64,000 nt of DNA from an uncultured Clostridia bacterium (GTDB taxonomy: Bacteria > Bacillota > Clostridia > Oscillospirales > Acutalibacteraceae), in assembly GCA_946555465.1 (NCBI GenBank), contig CAMNST010000001.1, positions 248,001 to 312,000 on the forward strand, in the 5' to 3' direction. Positions 53,205 through 60,788 of this stretch are shown piece by piece (the first letter of the stretch is position 1; the number at the start of each line of letters is the position of its first letter). The position numbers were made by a program, and so were the translations under genes. The notes beneath the pieces are model-generated. The model did not search any database, was not told where the DNA came from, and saw only the letters and a list, made by a program, of their open reading frames with translations.

Positions 53205-54356
53205 ATGTATGATTTAATGCATTACATAGAAGAATACGGAGATTATACTTTTGAAGAAGAAAAATTCAATGAAATAGACGCACTTCTTTTTTCGCAGCTT
53301 GCATATGTAAATTACTCTGCAATCGTATGCAAATTTGACAGCGATGTTGAAACCGATCTTCAGGAAGTATCAAGGCAGTTTTTTTATCTTTATAACGACG
53401 ATGATATTAAAGATGAAATTTCAATAGTTTATAAAGCATGTATGCTGTTAAAACAGTGTGCTAAAAAAAAGAGATACAAAAACGTAAAAATGCTGAAATT
53501 TGCAAACAATGTAAATGACAAAATCGACAAACAGTTTTCTGCAGTCAGTTTTTATTTGAACGATAAAATTGATGTTATTGCTTTCAGAGGTACAGACACA
53601 ACAATAACAGGTATCAAAGAATCGGCAATGCTCAGTTATATGTTCCCGGTTCCGGCTCAGATTGAAGGCCTGTATTATTTTCAGGAAAGTGCAATGCTTT
53701 CAAATCGTGATATAATAATCTGCGGTCATTCAAAAGGCGGAAATCTTGCAACTTTTGCAGGAGTAAACTGCTCAAATTCACTCAAAAAAAGAATTATCGG
53801 AATTTATGAATTTGATGCACCCGGGTTTCCTAAAGAAATGATAGAGAGATACGATTATATACATATGAAAAACCGAATTTTTTCATATATCCCCAGCCGT
53901 TCAATAATCGGATGTATGCTTTATCACAACACCTCGCTGAAAATTGTAAGCAGCACAAACGAAAACCTTAAACAGCATCAGGTAAGTTCATGGCAGATTG
54001 AAAAAAACCATTTTATATTTGTAAACGAAACAGATGCTGTGAGCAAATTTATCGACAAATATATAAAAGAACTTTGCGAAACTGTTGGTGAAGATAATAT
54101 AGAAGATGTTTTTGAAACTATCTTTGATTTTCTTGAAGATACAGGAATAAAAGAATATGATGATATAAAAAATTTTGATATCACCAAACTGATTAAGGCA
54201 ATGCAGTCAATAAAAAACATTGATTCGGCAAAACGGGAGAATATTGAAAATACAATTAAACATGCTATAAAAGAATTATCCGTTCTGATATATGAGCAGA
54301 AACTGAAAACAGTTGCCATACCCAAACTCAAAACGGATAGAATTATCAATCAATGA
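53205..54356 (+). CDS. DUF2974 (Mbeg1-like) alpha/beta hydrolase-fold protein
   Basis: A 383-residue lipase-like protein. The N-terminus (DALLFSQLAYVNYSAIV) is typical of DUF2974, and the nucleophile elbow is ICGHSKGGNLATFAG (GxSxG) near residue 180. FRGTDTTITGIKES precedes it, as in class 3 lipases. No signal peptide is visible, so it should be cytosolic. In vivo substrate is unknown. The 3' end overlaps the convergent nucleotidyltransferase gene by 11 bases. Confidence 0.85.
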   Translation: MYDLMHYIEEYGDYTFEEEKFNEIDALLFSQLAYVNYSAIVCKFDSDVETDLQEVSRQFFYLYNDDDIKDEISIVYKACMLLKQCAKKKRYKNVKMLKFANNVNDKIDKQFSAVSFYLNDKIDVIAFRGTDTTITGIKESAMLSYMFPVPAQIEGLYYFQESAMLSNRDIIICGHSKGGNLATFAGVNCSNSLKKRIIGIYEFDAPGFPKEMIERYDYIHMKNRIFSYIPSRSIIGCMLYHNTSLKIVSSTNENLKQHQVSSWQIEKNHFIFVNETDAVSKFIDKYIKELCETVGEDNIEDVFETIFDFLEDTGIKEYDDIKNFDITKLIKAMQSIKNIDSAKRENIENTIKHAIKELSVLIYEQKLKTVAIPKLKTDRIINQ

Positions 54357-55527
54357 TATTAAGTTCCTGCAAAAGTTCCTGCTGAATTTTTGAAACATCA
54401 CTCCCCGACGAAATCTGAGAAATAACATTTTTAGTGTGTTCACGCTTTTTAAACAAACCATCCCACAATCTGTTAAGACACGCAACAGGATAAAGCCATT
54501 TATGCTTTTTGGCATACGGATAACATTTCTGCAGATATTCGCTGCCCGGAAAAGCCATTTTTAAAATTATTTTTATTTTTGAAAGAAGCGGCATTTTTCC
54601 GTTTTTATATTCAATGTCTTTAACATACGAAACAGGAACAGAATTTATTTTATAACCGAAACTGCCGCCTTCAATTATAATCTTTTCAAGATTTTCAAGC
54701 AGTTTTAACTCGTTATTAAAATTGAAATATGGATTTATCGGTGTATCAAACCAGAAAGCCGCAAGTGAAAGAAGCACTTGTGCACTCTTCTGCCTCCCTG
54801 CCCTGTTGCATAACGCAATAAAATCATCCTGATTAAAATTCTTGATATTTCTTACCGCAACGTCAATATCCATAAGCATTCTTATACCTGCACCGCGGTA
54901 ATTTAAGTGCTTGGACATATGACAGACAATATAAAGAAGATGCGTTATATCATCAAGAATATAAGTACATCCATCTTTTTTGGTACAAAGAGAGAATATA
55001 TTTTCAAAATAATCAGAATCAACATCTGCATTATTATGAATTTCTATATTGATATCACCATTTTCAAAAATCAGTGTATCTGCATTTTCCGAAATTAAAT
55101 TATAACCGGTATTTTTACATAAGATTTTCTTAACGGAGTCAAAATTTTCTTTTTCTACAATAACATCAATATCGCCGCTGGTTCTGAATTCAGGAACAGG
55201 ATATAAATCTTTTATAACCGCACCTTTAACAAAGATATGATTAATGCTGCTCTCATTCAGAATTTTTTTTACATCGAAAATAATGTTTTGTTTTATCTCA
55301 TAGTTCTGAATTGTATATCCGAGTTGCTGGCGAAAATTTGAATAAATTTCTGCATCAGGCTTATTTTCATCGGGAATAAGCATTATTTCCTGCGCAATAA
55401 CTGCAGTGATATTATGAATTACAGAAAGCCGATATATTTCATTCCATGCAACCGTCTGAAATGCGGGAGTTTTATTATTAAGAAAACACGATATAAGATA
55501 CACAAAATACTGACTTTCTTTTTCCAT
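54346..55527 (-). CDS. uncharacterised nucleotidyltransferase (NTP_transf_5 family)
   Basis: A 393-residue protein of the PF14907 type. The nucleotidyltransferase core reads FVKGAVIKDLYPVPEFRTSGDIDVIVEKENF, with the SGDxD metal site near residue 115 (pol beta-like). The family is common near capsule, RiPP or lasso-peptide genes, none of which are seen here. The ATG at 55527 follows AAGGGGTG; the track adds 12 residues. Substrate unknown. Confidence 0.85.
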   Translation of the reverse strand: MEKESQYFVYLISCFLNNKTPAFQTVAWNEIYRLSVIHNITAVIAQEIMLIPDENKPDAEIYSNFRQQLGYTIQNYEIKQNIIFDVKKILNESSINHIFVKGAVIKDLYPVPEFRTSGDIDVIVEKENFDSVKKILCKNTGYNLISENADTLIFENGDINIEIHNNADVDSDYFENIFSLCTKKDGCTYILDDITHLLYIVCHMSKHLNYRGAGIRMLMDIDVAVRNIKNFNQDDFIALCNRAGRQKSAQVLLSLAAFWFDTPINPYFNFNNELKLLENLEKIIIEGGSFGYKINSVPVSYVKDIEYKNGKMPLLSKIKIILKMAFPGSEYLQKCYPYAKKHKWLYPVACLNRLWDGLFKKREHTKNVISQISSGSDVSKIQQELLQELNIID

Positions 55528-55592
55528 AAACACACCCCTTTTTTCTATATGATAGCAAAACACAGAAGAAATATCAACTTATATTAAAGATT

Positions 55593-55620
55593 TAAAGCCG
55601 CAGTAACAACTGCGGCTTTA
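55593..55620. terminator. intrinsic terminator after the MFS gene
   Basis: Perfect 12-bp stem TAAAGCCGCAGT / ACTGCGGCTTTA with a 4-nt loop, ten bases past the MFS stop. On the minus strand AATCTTTAATA follows. Confidence 0.75.
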
Positions 55621-55629
55621 TGTTACGAT

Positions 55630-56970
55630 TTATTCACTTTTTAATTCGTTCATTAATTTATCATGAAATTCCGGCTGTTTATCACGAACAACTTTAGCAG
55701 GAATAAAACAGAAAAGCATTATAACTGCTGCACCCAAAAACAGTTCCATCGGATAAACAATATTTTCAGCAGCAACACCTTTATTTGCCGAATTAATGAT
55801 AAACTGTGCAACAACAGGACCTATTACCATAGGCACCAAAACATACATAACCATACGGCATCCCTGGAAAAGACCTTCTTTTCCCTTTGGAATATAGTCT
55901 CTGTAGGATGCAGTGAAAAGCCCTGCCATTACAAGGCTTACACCGATAACAAGAATACCGCCCACAATAAGAACAGCAATAAGAACGGTCTCATTTTTTC
56001 CTACAAGGAATTTTGATGCCCATATAATTAAGCAGCCGATAATGCCCGCTGCTATTGTAGGGTAATAAAAATGCTTTTTACCGTGTTTATCCATCAGTGA
56101 TGAAACAAATACTGAAATCAGTGCGGCGCAAACCATAATAATTCCCACGGGAATTATGTAATTTTTTATTTTAAGTGTTCCCTCAACGATATTGAAAAGG
56201 TAATTAACATATACCTGATATGCAACTGCAGACACCATATTTCCTGCAAGACAGATATAAAGCATTTTATTCTGCTTAATCACCTTTGGCTGAAGGGAAT
56301 AAGTAAAATCAGATAATACGGAATTTTCTTTATTCGGTTTAATTCCCTTTTTATCTTTCAGGAAAAACAAACCGATTATACCGCTTATTGAAGGGATAAT
56401 TCCTAAAATCATAAAGAATTTTTTCCAGTCATCCGGAGTTGCATCTGCATTTGTAAGACTGTCAAAACCGCCGAATACAACTGCAAGAGCAAAAAGCGGC
56501 ATAATTGCAAGAACGGTATCTACCTTTGCTCTGTTTGATGTATTTGAAATATCTGTTACCCATGCATTAAATGCGGCATCATTGCTGATTGAACCGATAA
56601 CAGACATTATGCAGTCCATAGCAACAACCAGTATAACAAGAGGAAGAACTTTTTCTGATGACGGATTCATCGGAACAAGGGCAAAAATCATAATGGTAAA
56701 ACCCCATATCAGATAACCCCAGCAAATAAAGGATTTTCGTTTTCCCGTACGATCGCACAAGGCCCCGCCGATAAGCGTTGACAAAGTTGCGAAAACCGCG
56801 GAAAAGGCAACCATTAATGTTGTTGCATACGGTGCACGTGTAATTTCATTTTGCATAAACCGTGAAAAATACATATTTTCAACAATCCATGCAATCTGTC
56901 CTATCAGGCCGAAAAGAATAAGCGAAAACCATGTTTTTGCGCCCAGTGCACCTACTTTTTTCTCTTTCAT
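55630..56970 (-). CDS. MFS transporter
   Basis: A 446-residue membrane protein with about 12 hydrophobic helices. The loop after helix 2 holds GGALCDRTGKRKSFI, the MFS signature, and the N-terminal region (GQIAWIVENMYFSRFM) resembles sugar-cation symporter-like members. No substrate can be assigned. It is a single-gene unit with its own hairpin. Proximity to the GH127 gene (4 kb away) leaves sugar import possible, but that is only contextual. Confidence 0.85.
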   Translation of the reverse strand: MKEKKVGALGAKTWFSLILFGLIGQIAWIVENMYFSRFMQNEITRAPYATTLMVAFSAVFATLSTLIGGALCDRTGKRKSFICWGYLIWGFTIMIFALVPMNPSSEKVLPLVILVVAMDCIMSVIGSISNDAAFNAWVTDISNTSNRAKVDTVLAIMPLFALAVVFGGFDSLTNADATPDDWKKFFMILGIIPSISGIIGLFFLKDKKGIKPNKENSVLSDFTYSLQPKVIKQNKMLYICLAGNMVSAVAYQVYVNYLFNIVEGTLKIKNYIIPVGIIMVCAALISVFVSSLMDKHGKKHFYYPTIAAGIIGCLIIWASKFLVGKNETVLIAVLIVGGILVIGVSLVMAGLFTASYRDYIPKGKEGLFQGCRMVMYVLVPMVIGPVVAQFIINSANKGVAAENIVYPMELFLGAAVIMLFCFIPAKVVRDKQPEFHDKLMNELKSE

Positions 56971-57015
56971 AATTTTGCCCCTTTTCTTTTAGTATATCAC
57001 TAATTACAAAAAAAG

Positions 57016-57049
57016 AAAAGAGCATTATTAAAAACAATAACGCTCTTTT
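57016..57049 (-). terminator. terminator after the radical-SAM gene
   Basis: AAAAGAGC-A-TTATT pairs with AATAA-C-GCTCTTTT (one mismatch), 6-nt loop, nine bases past the stop. A T-rich tail follows on both strands. Confidence 0.7.
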
Positions 57050-57057
57050 TCAATCAT

Positions 57058-57663
57058 TTATTCTGAATACTCTCGAACTCTGAATTTTGCACCTGTTGAT
57101 TCACAAACCTTTCGTGACTTTTCAATATCTTCTTCAGGTATTACGTCAACAACGGTCATTCTTACATCATCGCAATATTTTACGCAATCACTTGTAAATT
57201 TAAGCATAGCATCAAAAGCCTTGCCGGGGAATCTGTTTTTTGTAATTTTATCATATTGCTCTGAAGTAGGTTCATTAAGAGAAACAGAAACACTGTCAAC
57301 AACCGAACAGATAAGTTCTGCCGTCTCTTTTTCATTAATTAAATCAGAAAGTCCGTTCGTATTAAGTCTGAGTTTTATTGAAGGATTTATTGTTTTGATA
57401 TACTTTGCAGTTTCGATAAGATTATCAAGGGCATTTGTAGGCTCACCGTAACCGCAGAAAACTGCGTTTTCAATTCTTGTAAAATCGTAATCGTCAACTG
57501 CCTTTTTTATTTCATCAAGAGTAGGCTCTGTTTTAAACCAAAGACTGTCGGCACTGCCTATTGCATCAAAATTGCTTCTTATGCAGAAAGTACATCTGCA
57601 AGGACATTTATTTGTGAGATTAATATAAGTTGAACCATTATAATCATAAATAATATCTGCCAT
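57058..57663 (-). CDS. radical-SAM protein of the TatD-associated type
   Basis: A compact 201-residue radical-SAM protein. NLTNKCPCRCTFCIRSNFDAIG contains the CxxxCxxC cluster site, and FCGYGEPTNALDNL and RLNTNGL are conserved. This matches the family named for frequent linkage to tatD; tatD is not present here. The start overlaps the ECF gene's stop. The target is unknown. Linkage to a B6 cluster suggests, without proof, a cofactor or salvage role. Confidence 0.85.
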   Translation of the reverse strand: MADIIYDYNGSTYINLTNKCPCRCTFCIRSNFDAIGSADSLWFKTEPTLDEIKKAVDDYDFTRIENAVFCGYGEPTNALDNLIETAKYIKTINPSIKLRLNTNGLSDLINEKETAELICSVVDSVSVSLNEPTSEQYDKITKNRFPGKAFDAMLKFTSDCVKYCDDVRMTVVDVIPEEDIEKSRKVCESTGAKFRVREYSE

Positions 57664-58205
57664 CATTTTTCTCCTATTGCTTTTTGAATTTTTATTTTGA
57701 AATTGAGTTTATCAAGTGCTAAACCCACTATTATAAATACAATTAAACTGCCTGTCGGCTGAAGCCAGCCTGTTGTGAATGCCGAAACAAAAGCAAATTT
57801 TGTTCCGTACATAATAAGTTCCGCAACAAGATAACCGAATATCGTTACAAGGCTTGTGGGAATCAACATTAAAATTGTATAAACCGATATAATCTTATCA
57901 TCTTTATTCATTTTCTTCAAGTAAATTCTTATAAAAATAAAAGGAAGTGCATTGAGTGCTTTTATGATAAGTGTAGGTATCGCCCAGTTGGCAGCACCTG
58001 TAAGGATATCTGCAAGCGCAGCACCTGCCGACGAAGCAAGCAGTGCATACGGTGCAGGAAGAACACAGGAGGCAATATAGATCATTGAATCACCGAAGTG
58101 CGTATATCCTGAATGGGCGGATGGTGCAATATGAATTATTGTACCTACAGTTACAAGTGCCATAAAAATTCCTGTATATGTAATTTTTGATGTTTTAGTT
58201 TTCAT
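57663..58205 (-). CDS. ECF transporter S-component, probable vitamin B6
   Basis: A 180-residue membrane protein with about six helices. TYTGIFMALVTVGTIIHIAPS and ALLASSAGAALADILTGAANWAIPTLIIKAL are typical of S-components, including the AxxxA-type motif that contacts the shared T subunit. The gene overlaps the pyridoxamine kinase gene by 11 bases and shares its promoter, so a B6 vitamer is the likely cargo, as for PdxU-type proteins. A thiamine-precursor cargo is an alternative. The energising EcfA/EcfT genes are not in the window. Confidence 0.8.
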   Translation of the reverse strand: MKTKTSKITYTGIFMALVTVGTIIHIAPSAHSGYTHFGDSMIYIASCVLPAPYALLASSAGAALADILTGAANWAIPTLIIKALNALPFIFIRIYLKKMNKDDKIISVYTILMLIPTSLVTIFGYLVAELIMYGTKFAFVSAFTTGWLQPTGSLIVFIIVGLALDKLNFKIKIQKAIGEK

Positions 58206-59001
58206 AAGCCAAATCTCCCAGATAGCGTTCAAAATCTATTCCGTCATTTCTGTCTGAAATATCGGAATATTTAATAGCCTTTTCCAAAAATGATGATGCC
58301 AGTTTAACTGATGAAATTATACTTTTACCGTTCATTACCGCACCAAGAACTATCGAAACAAATAAATCACCTGTTCCGCTGAAGGAACCGCCGTATTTTT
58401 TTGACGAAATGCGGGTAAAATCATTTTCACTGTAAACAAGATTTGTAATCCTATCATTTTCATCAAAACCTGTTACTATAATATTTTTTATTCCCAGTTT
58501 CTTCACTTTCTCTACGCATTTTTCAATATCATTTATGGTTTTGCAGAATGGTTCATCTGCAAGTATTGAAAGTTCCGAAACGTTAGGTGTTATAATATCG
58601 GCACGGCTGCATAAAGTTCTGATTTTATCAGTCATCTTATCCGTAAATCCATCATAAAGTTTTCCGCCGTCAGCCATAACTGGGTCAACAGCAAGAATCG
58701 TATTTTCACATTTAAAAGCATCAATAAAATTATTGATTAAATCAATCTGTTTTTCGTCACAGACATATCCGGTAAGTATTCCGTCAAAAGAAACACCGAG
58801 TTTTCTCCACTCATTCATAAACGCCTGCATATAATCTGTCATTGATAAAACACGATAGGACTTATATCCTGTCTGGTTTGAAAGTATTGCAGTCGGAAGC
58901 GGATGTGCTTCGCACCCCATAACGGAGAGAACCGGAATTGCCGCAGTAAGAGAGCATTTTCCAAAACCCGATAAATCATTGATTACTGCACATTTTTTCA
59001 A
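58195..59001 (-). CDS. pyridoxamine/pyridoxal kinase (PdxK/PdxY type)
   Basis: Phosphorylates B6 vitamers with ATP. INDLSGFGKCSLTAAIPVLS is the substrate-binding N-terminal motif, and GGSFSGTGDLFVSIVLGAVM carries the conserved GTGD catalytic loop. The track's start is unsupported; the TTG at 59001 (LKKCAVIND) is preceded by GAGGGGG. 268 residues. It lies upstream of the ECF S-component on one transcript and divergent from a MocR-type regulator. Confidence 0.9.
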   Translation of the reverse strand: MKKCAVINDLSGFGKCSLTAAIPVLSVMGCEAHPLPTAILSNQTGYKSYRVLSMTDYMQAFMNEWRKLGVSFDGILTGYVCDEKQIDLINNFIDAFKCENTILAVDPVMADGGKLYDGFTDKMTDKIRTLCSRADIITPNVSELSILADEPFCKTINDIEKCVEKVKKLGIKNIIVTGFDENDRITNLVYSENDFTRISSKKYGGSFSGTGDLFVSIVLGAVMNGKSIISSVKLASSFLEKAIKYSDISDRNDGIDFERYLGDLAYEN

Positions 59002-59018
59002 AATCTGCCAACCCCCTC

Positions 59019-59047
59019 TTGAATCATTTCCAAAATAATTATATAAT
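59019..59047 (+). promoter_or_regulatory. promoter for the MocR regulator
   Basis: TTGAAT and TATAAT with a 17-base spacer, giving a leader of about 45 bases. Its -10 overlaps the -10 of the divergent promoter. Confidence 0.7.
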
Positions 59048-59065
59048 GAAACTGTAATCTGTAAA
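59038..59065 (-). promoter_or_regulatory. promoter for the pyridoxamine kinase operon
   Basis: TTTACA and TATAAT with a 16-base spacer on the minus strand, facing away from mocR. Confidence 0.6.
59052..59065. promoter_or_regulatory. direct-repeat operator candidate for the MocR regulator
   Basis: CTGTAAT followed immediately by CTGTAAA: two 7-base direct repeats. The pair covers the -35 box of the kinase promoter and the predicted start point of mocR. MocR-type proteins often bind direct repeats in such divergent intervals. Confidence 0.5.
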
Positions 59066-59099
59066 ATATACAATTTTAATATTTTTTTAAGGTACAGTT

Positions 59100-60356
59100 A
59101 TGAAAAAATACACAGCATTATATAATACAATAAAAGATAAAATTATTGGCGGAGAATTGCAGAAGGGCGACAAAATACCTTCTGTAAGAAATACTGCCGA
59201 AATATATGATGTATCAATTACAACAGTCCAAAATGCCTATTTTGACCTGTGTGCCGACGGATATGTAATCTCTAAAGAAAAAAGCGGATATTATGTTACA
59301 GATATCGGACAGATAAATCCAAAAGAAGAAGCGGCAGTTGAACAGGAAAAAACAGAATACGACCTGACCGGCGGAAAGGCCGATGAAGAAAGTTTTGATT
59401 TTAATTTATGGCAGAGATACATTAAAAGTGCATTGCGCCAGAAAGACAGACTGCTTTCCTACAGCAGTGCCAAGGGAGAATATGATTTAAGAAAAGCAAT
59501 AGCACAGTATATTAAAGATAAAAGAAATGTTATAACATCTGCCGATAATATCATAATCGGTGCAGGTGTGCAGCCGCTGCTGCAGATTCTCTGTGTTCTG
59601 CTTGATAATAACAGCATTGTATCTTTTCCGGATAAAAGTTTTATTCAAGGTATGGGAATATTCTCAAGTCACGGTTTTGAAGTTCACACAAGAGACAAGA
59701 ATGCCGATATAATTTATGTTTCGCCGTCGCATATGACAAGATGGGGCGATGTTATGCCGATTAAAAGACGTCTTGAACTGGTTGAGCACTCGCAGAAAAA
59801 CGGCGCTCTTGTAATTGAAGATGACTATGAAAATGAGTTTCTTTATAACAAAAAACCTACACCGTCGCTTTACACTCTCGGCAAGGGCAATGTTATATAT
59901 ATCAGTTCTTTTTCCGCAATGCTTCTGCCCGGAATAAGAATCAGTTTTATGGTGCTAACAAAAGAACTAAAGGAAAAATTTGAAAAACAGAGTTTTTGTT
60001 TTGCCCAGACTGCAAGCAAAACCGAACAGATTGCACTCTGCAATTATATACGTGACGGACATATAAATTCGCAAACAAGAAAAATAAGGAGACTTTATAC
60101 AGCAAAAACAAAACGCTTTGCAGAAATATTGCAAAACGAAATTCCTCAGGCAGATATAAAACTCAGCGAAAACTTTCTGCAGATTATATTTGAACATCCT
60201 TTTAAAGGCGATGTTTCATCTTTTAAAGAAAGCAAAATTGATGTTTTTATAGAAAAATATGAAGAAGAAAGAATAAAACTTATAATATCTCCGTCAGCAA
60301 TACCTTCAGCCGGTCTTGAAAGTGCCGCAAAAAGGCTGAAAAAGGTATTTGGCTAA
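59100..60356 (+). CDS. MocR/PdxR-type regulator lacking the Schiff-base lysine
   Basis: An N-terminal GntR winged helix (SVRNTAEIYDVSITTVQNAYFDLCADGY) is joined to an aminotransferase-fold domain. The usual FSKxLxPGLR motif, whose lysine holds PLP, reads FSAMLLPGIRISF, so that lysine is alanine. Other PLP-site features remain (EDDYENEFLY, ASP-like pairs). 418 residues, slightly shorter than typical at about 450-480. Being divergent from a B6 kinase and ECF gene, it probably regulates them. It may bind PLP non-covalently or respond to another ligand. Confidence 0.9.
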   Translation: MKKYTALYNTIKDKIIGGELQKGDKIPSVRNTAEIYDVSITTVQNAYFDLCADGYVISKEKSGYYVTDIGQINPKEEAAVEQEKTEYDLTGGKADEESFDFNLWQRYIKSALRQKDRLLSYSSAKGEYDLRKAIAQYIKDKRNVITSADNIIIGAGVQPLLQILCVLLDNNSIVSFPDKSFIQGMGIFSSHGFEVHTRDKNADIIYVSPSHMTRWGDVMPIKRRLELVEHSQKNGALVIEDDYENEFLYNKKPTPSLYTLGKGNVIYISSFSAMLLPGIRISFMVLTKELKEKFEKQSFCFAQTASKTEQIALCNYIRDGHINSQTRKIRRLYTAKTKRFAEILQNEIPQADIKLSENFLQIIFEHPFKGDVSSFKESKIDVFIEKYEEERIKLIISPSAIPSAGLESAAKRLKKVFG

Positions 60357-60406
60357 AGAAATTTTTTCTTGAAGTCCATTTTTTTGGACACCACGCTTTG
60401 GGCATA

Positions 60407-60434
60407 TTGAATTCAAAATAATCTCCTGTATAAT
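60407..60434 (+). promoter_or_regulatory. promoter for the 76-residue membrane protein
   Basis: TTGAAT and TATAAT with a 16-base spacer, about 42 bases ahead of the start codon. Confidence 0.65.
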
Positions 60435-60475
60435 GAAATTGTAAGAAAAAAACAGCGAAAAAGGAGATTATTATT

Positions 60476-60706
60476 ATGAAAAAATCATTAAAACAATTCG
60501 TTTCAGGCTTAATTATCTGTATGGCAACACTGGTATTCGGCTTTGCAATTACAGCATTATCTTTCAATCTTTTTGATACATTAACATCAGGTCAAATGAA
60601 AGCACTTTTTGCTCTTGATGTGGCAAGTTTAATTACAGCAGGCGGACTTGCCTTTTTTCTGTCTGAAACAAAAAGAGAGAAAAAGGAGCAACAGAAACTG
60701 AAGTAA
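60476..60706 (+). CDS. 76-residue two-helix membrane protein, unknown
   Basis: Two hydrophobic helices (VSGLIICMATLVFGFAITAL and FALDVASLITAGGLAFFL) are followed by a very basic tail KREKKEQQKLK. AAGGAGATT lies ahead of the ATG and a promoter is visible. The gene stands alone between mocR and the GH127 gene. I do not recognise a family; a small membrane-regulatory peptide is possible. Confidence 0.75.
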   Translation: MKKSLKQFVSGLIICMATLVFGFAITALSFNLFDTLTSGQMKALFALDVASLITAGGLAFFLSETKREKKEQQKLK

Positions 60707-60788
60707 TACAATATTGCCCGATTGATATGATTTGTGATATAATGCATTTGTTATTTCAGCAAATGCATTATTTTTTTCAGGTGATTTT

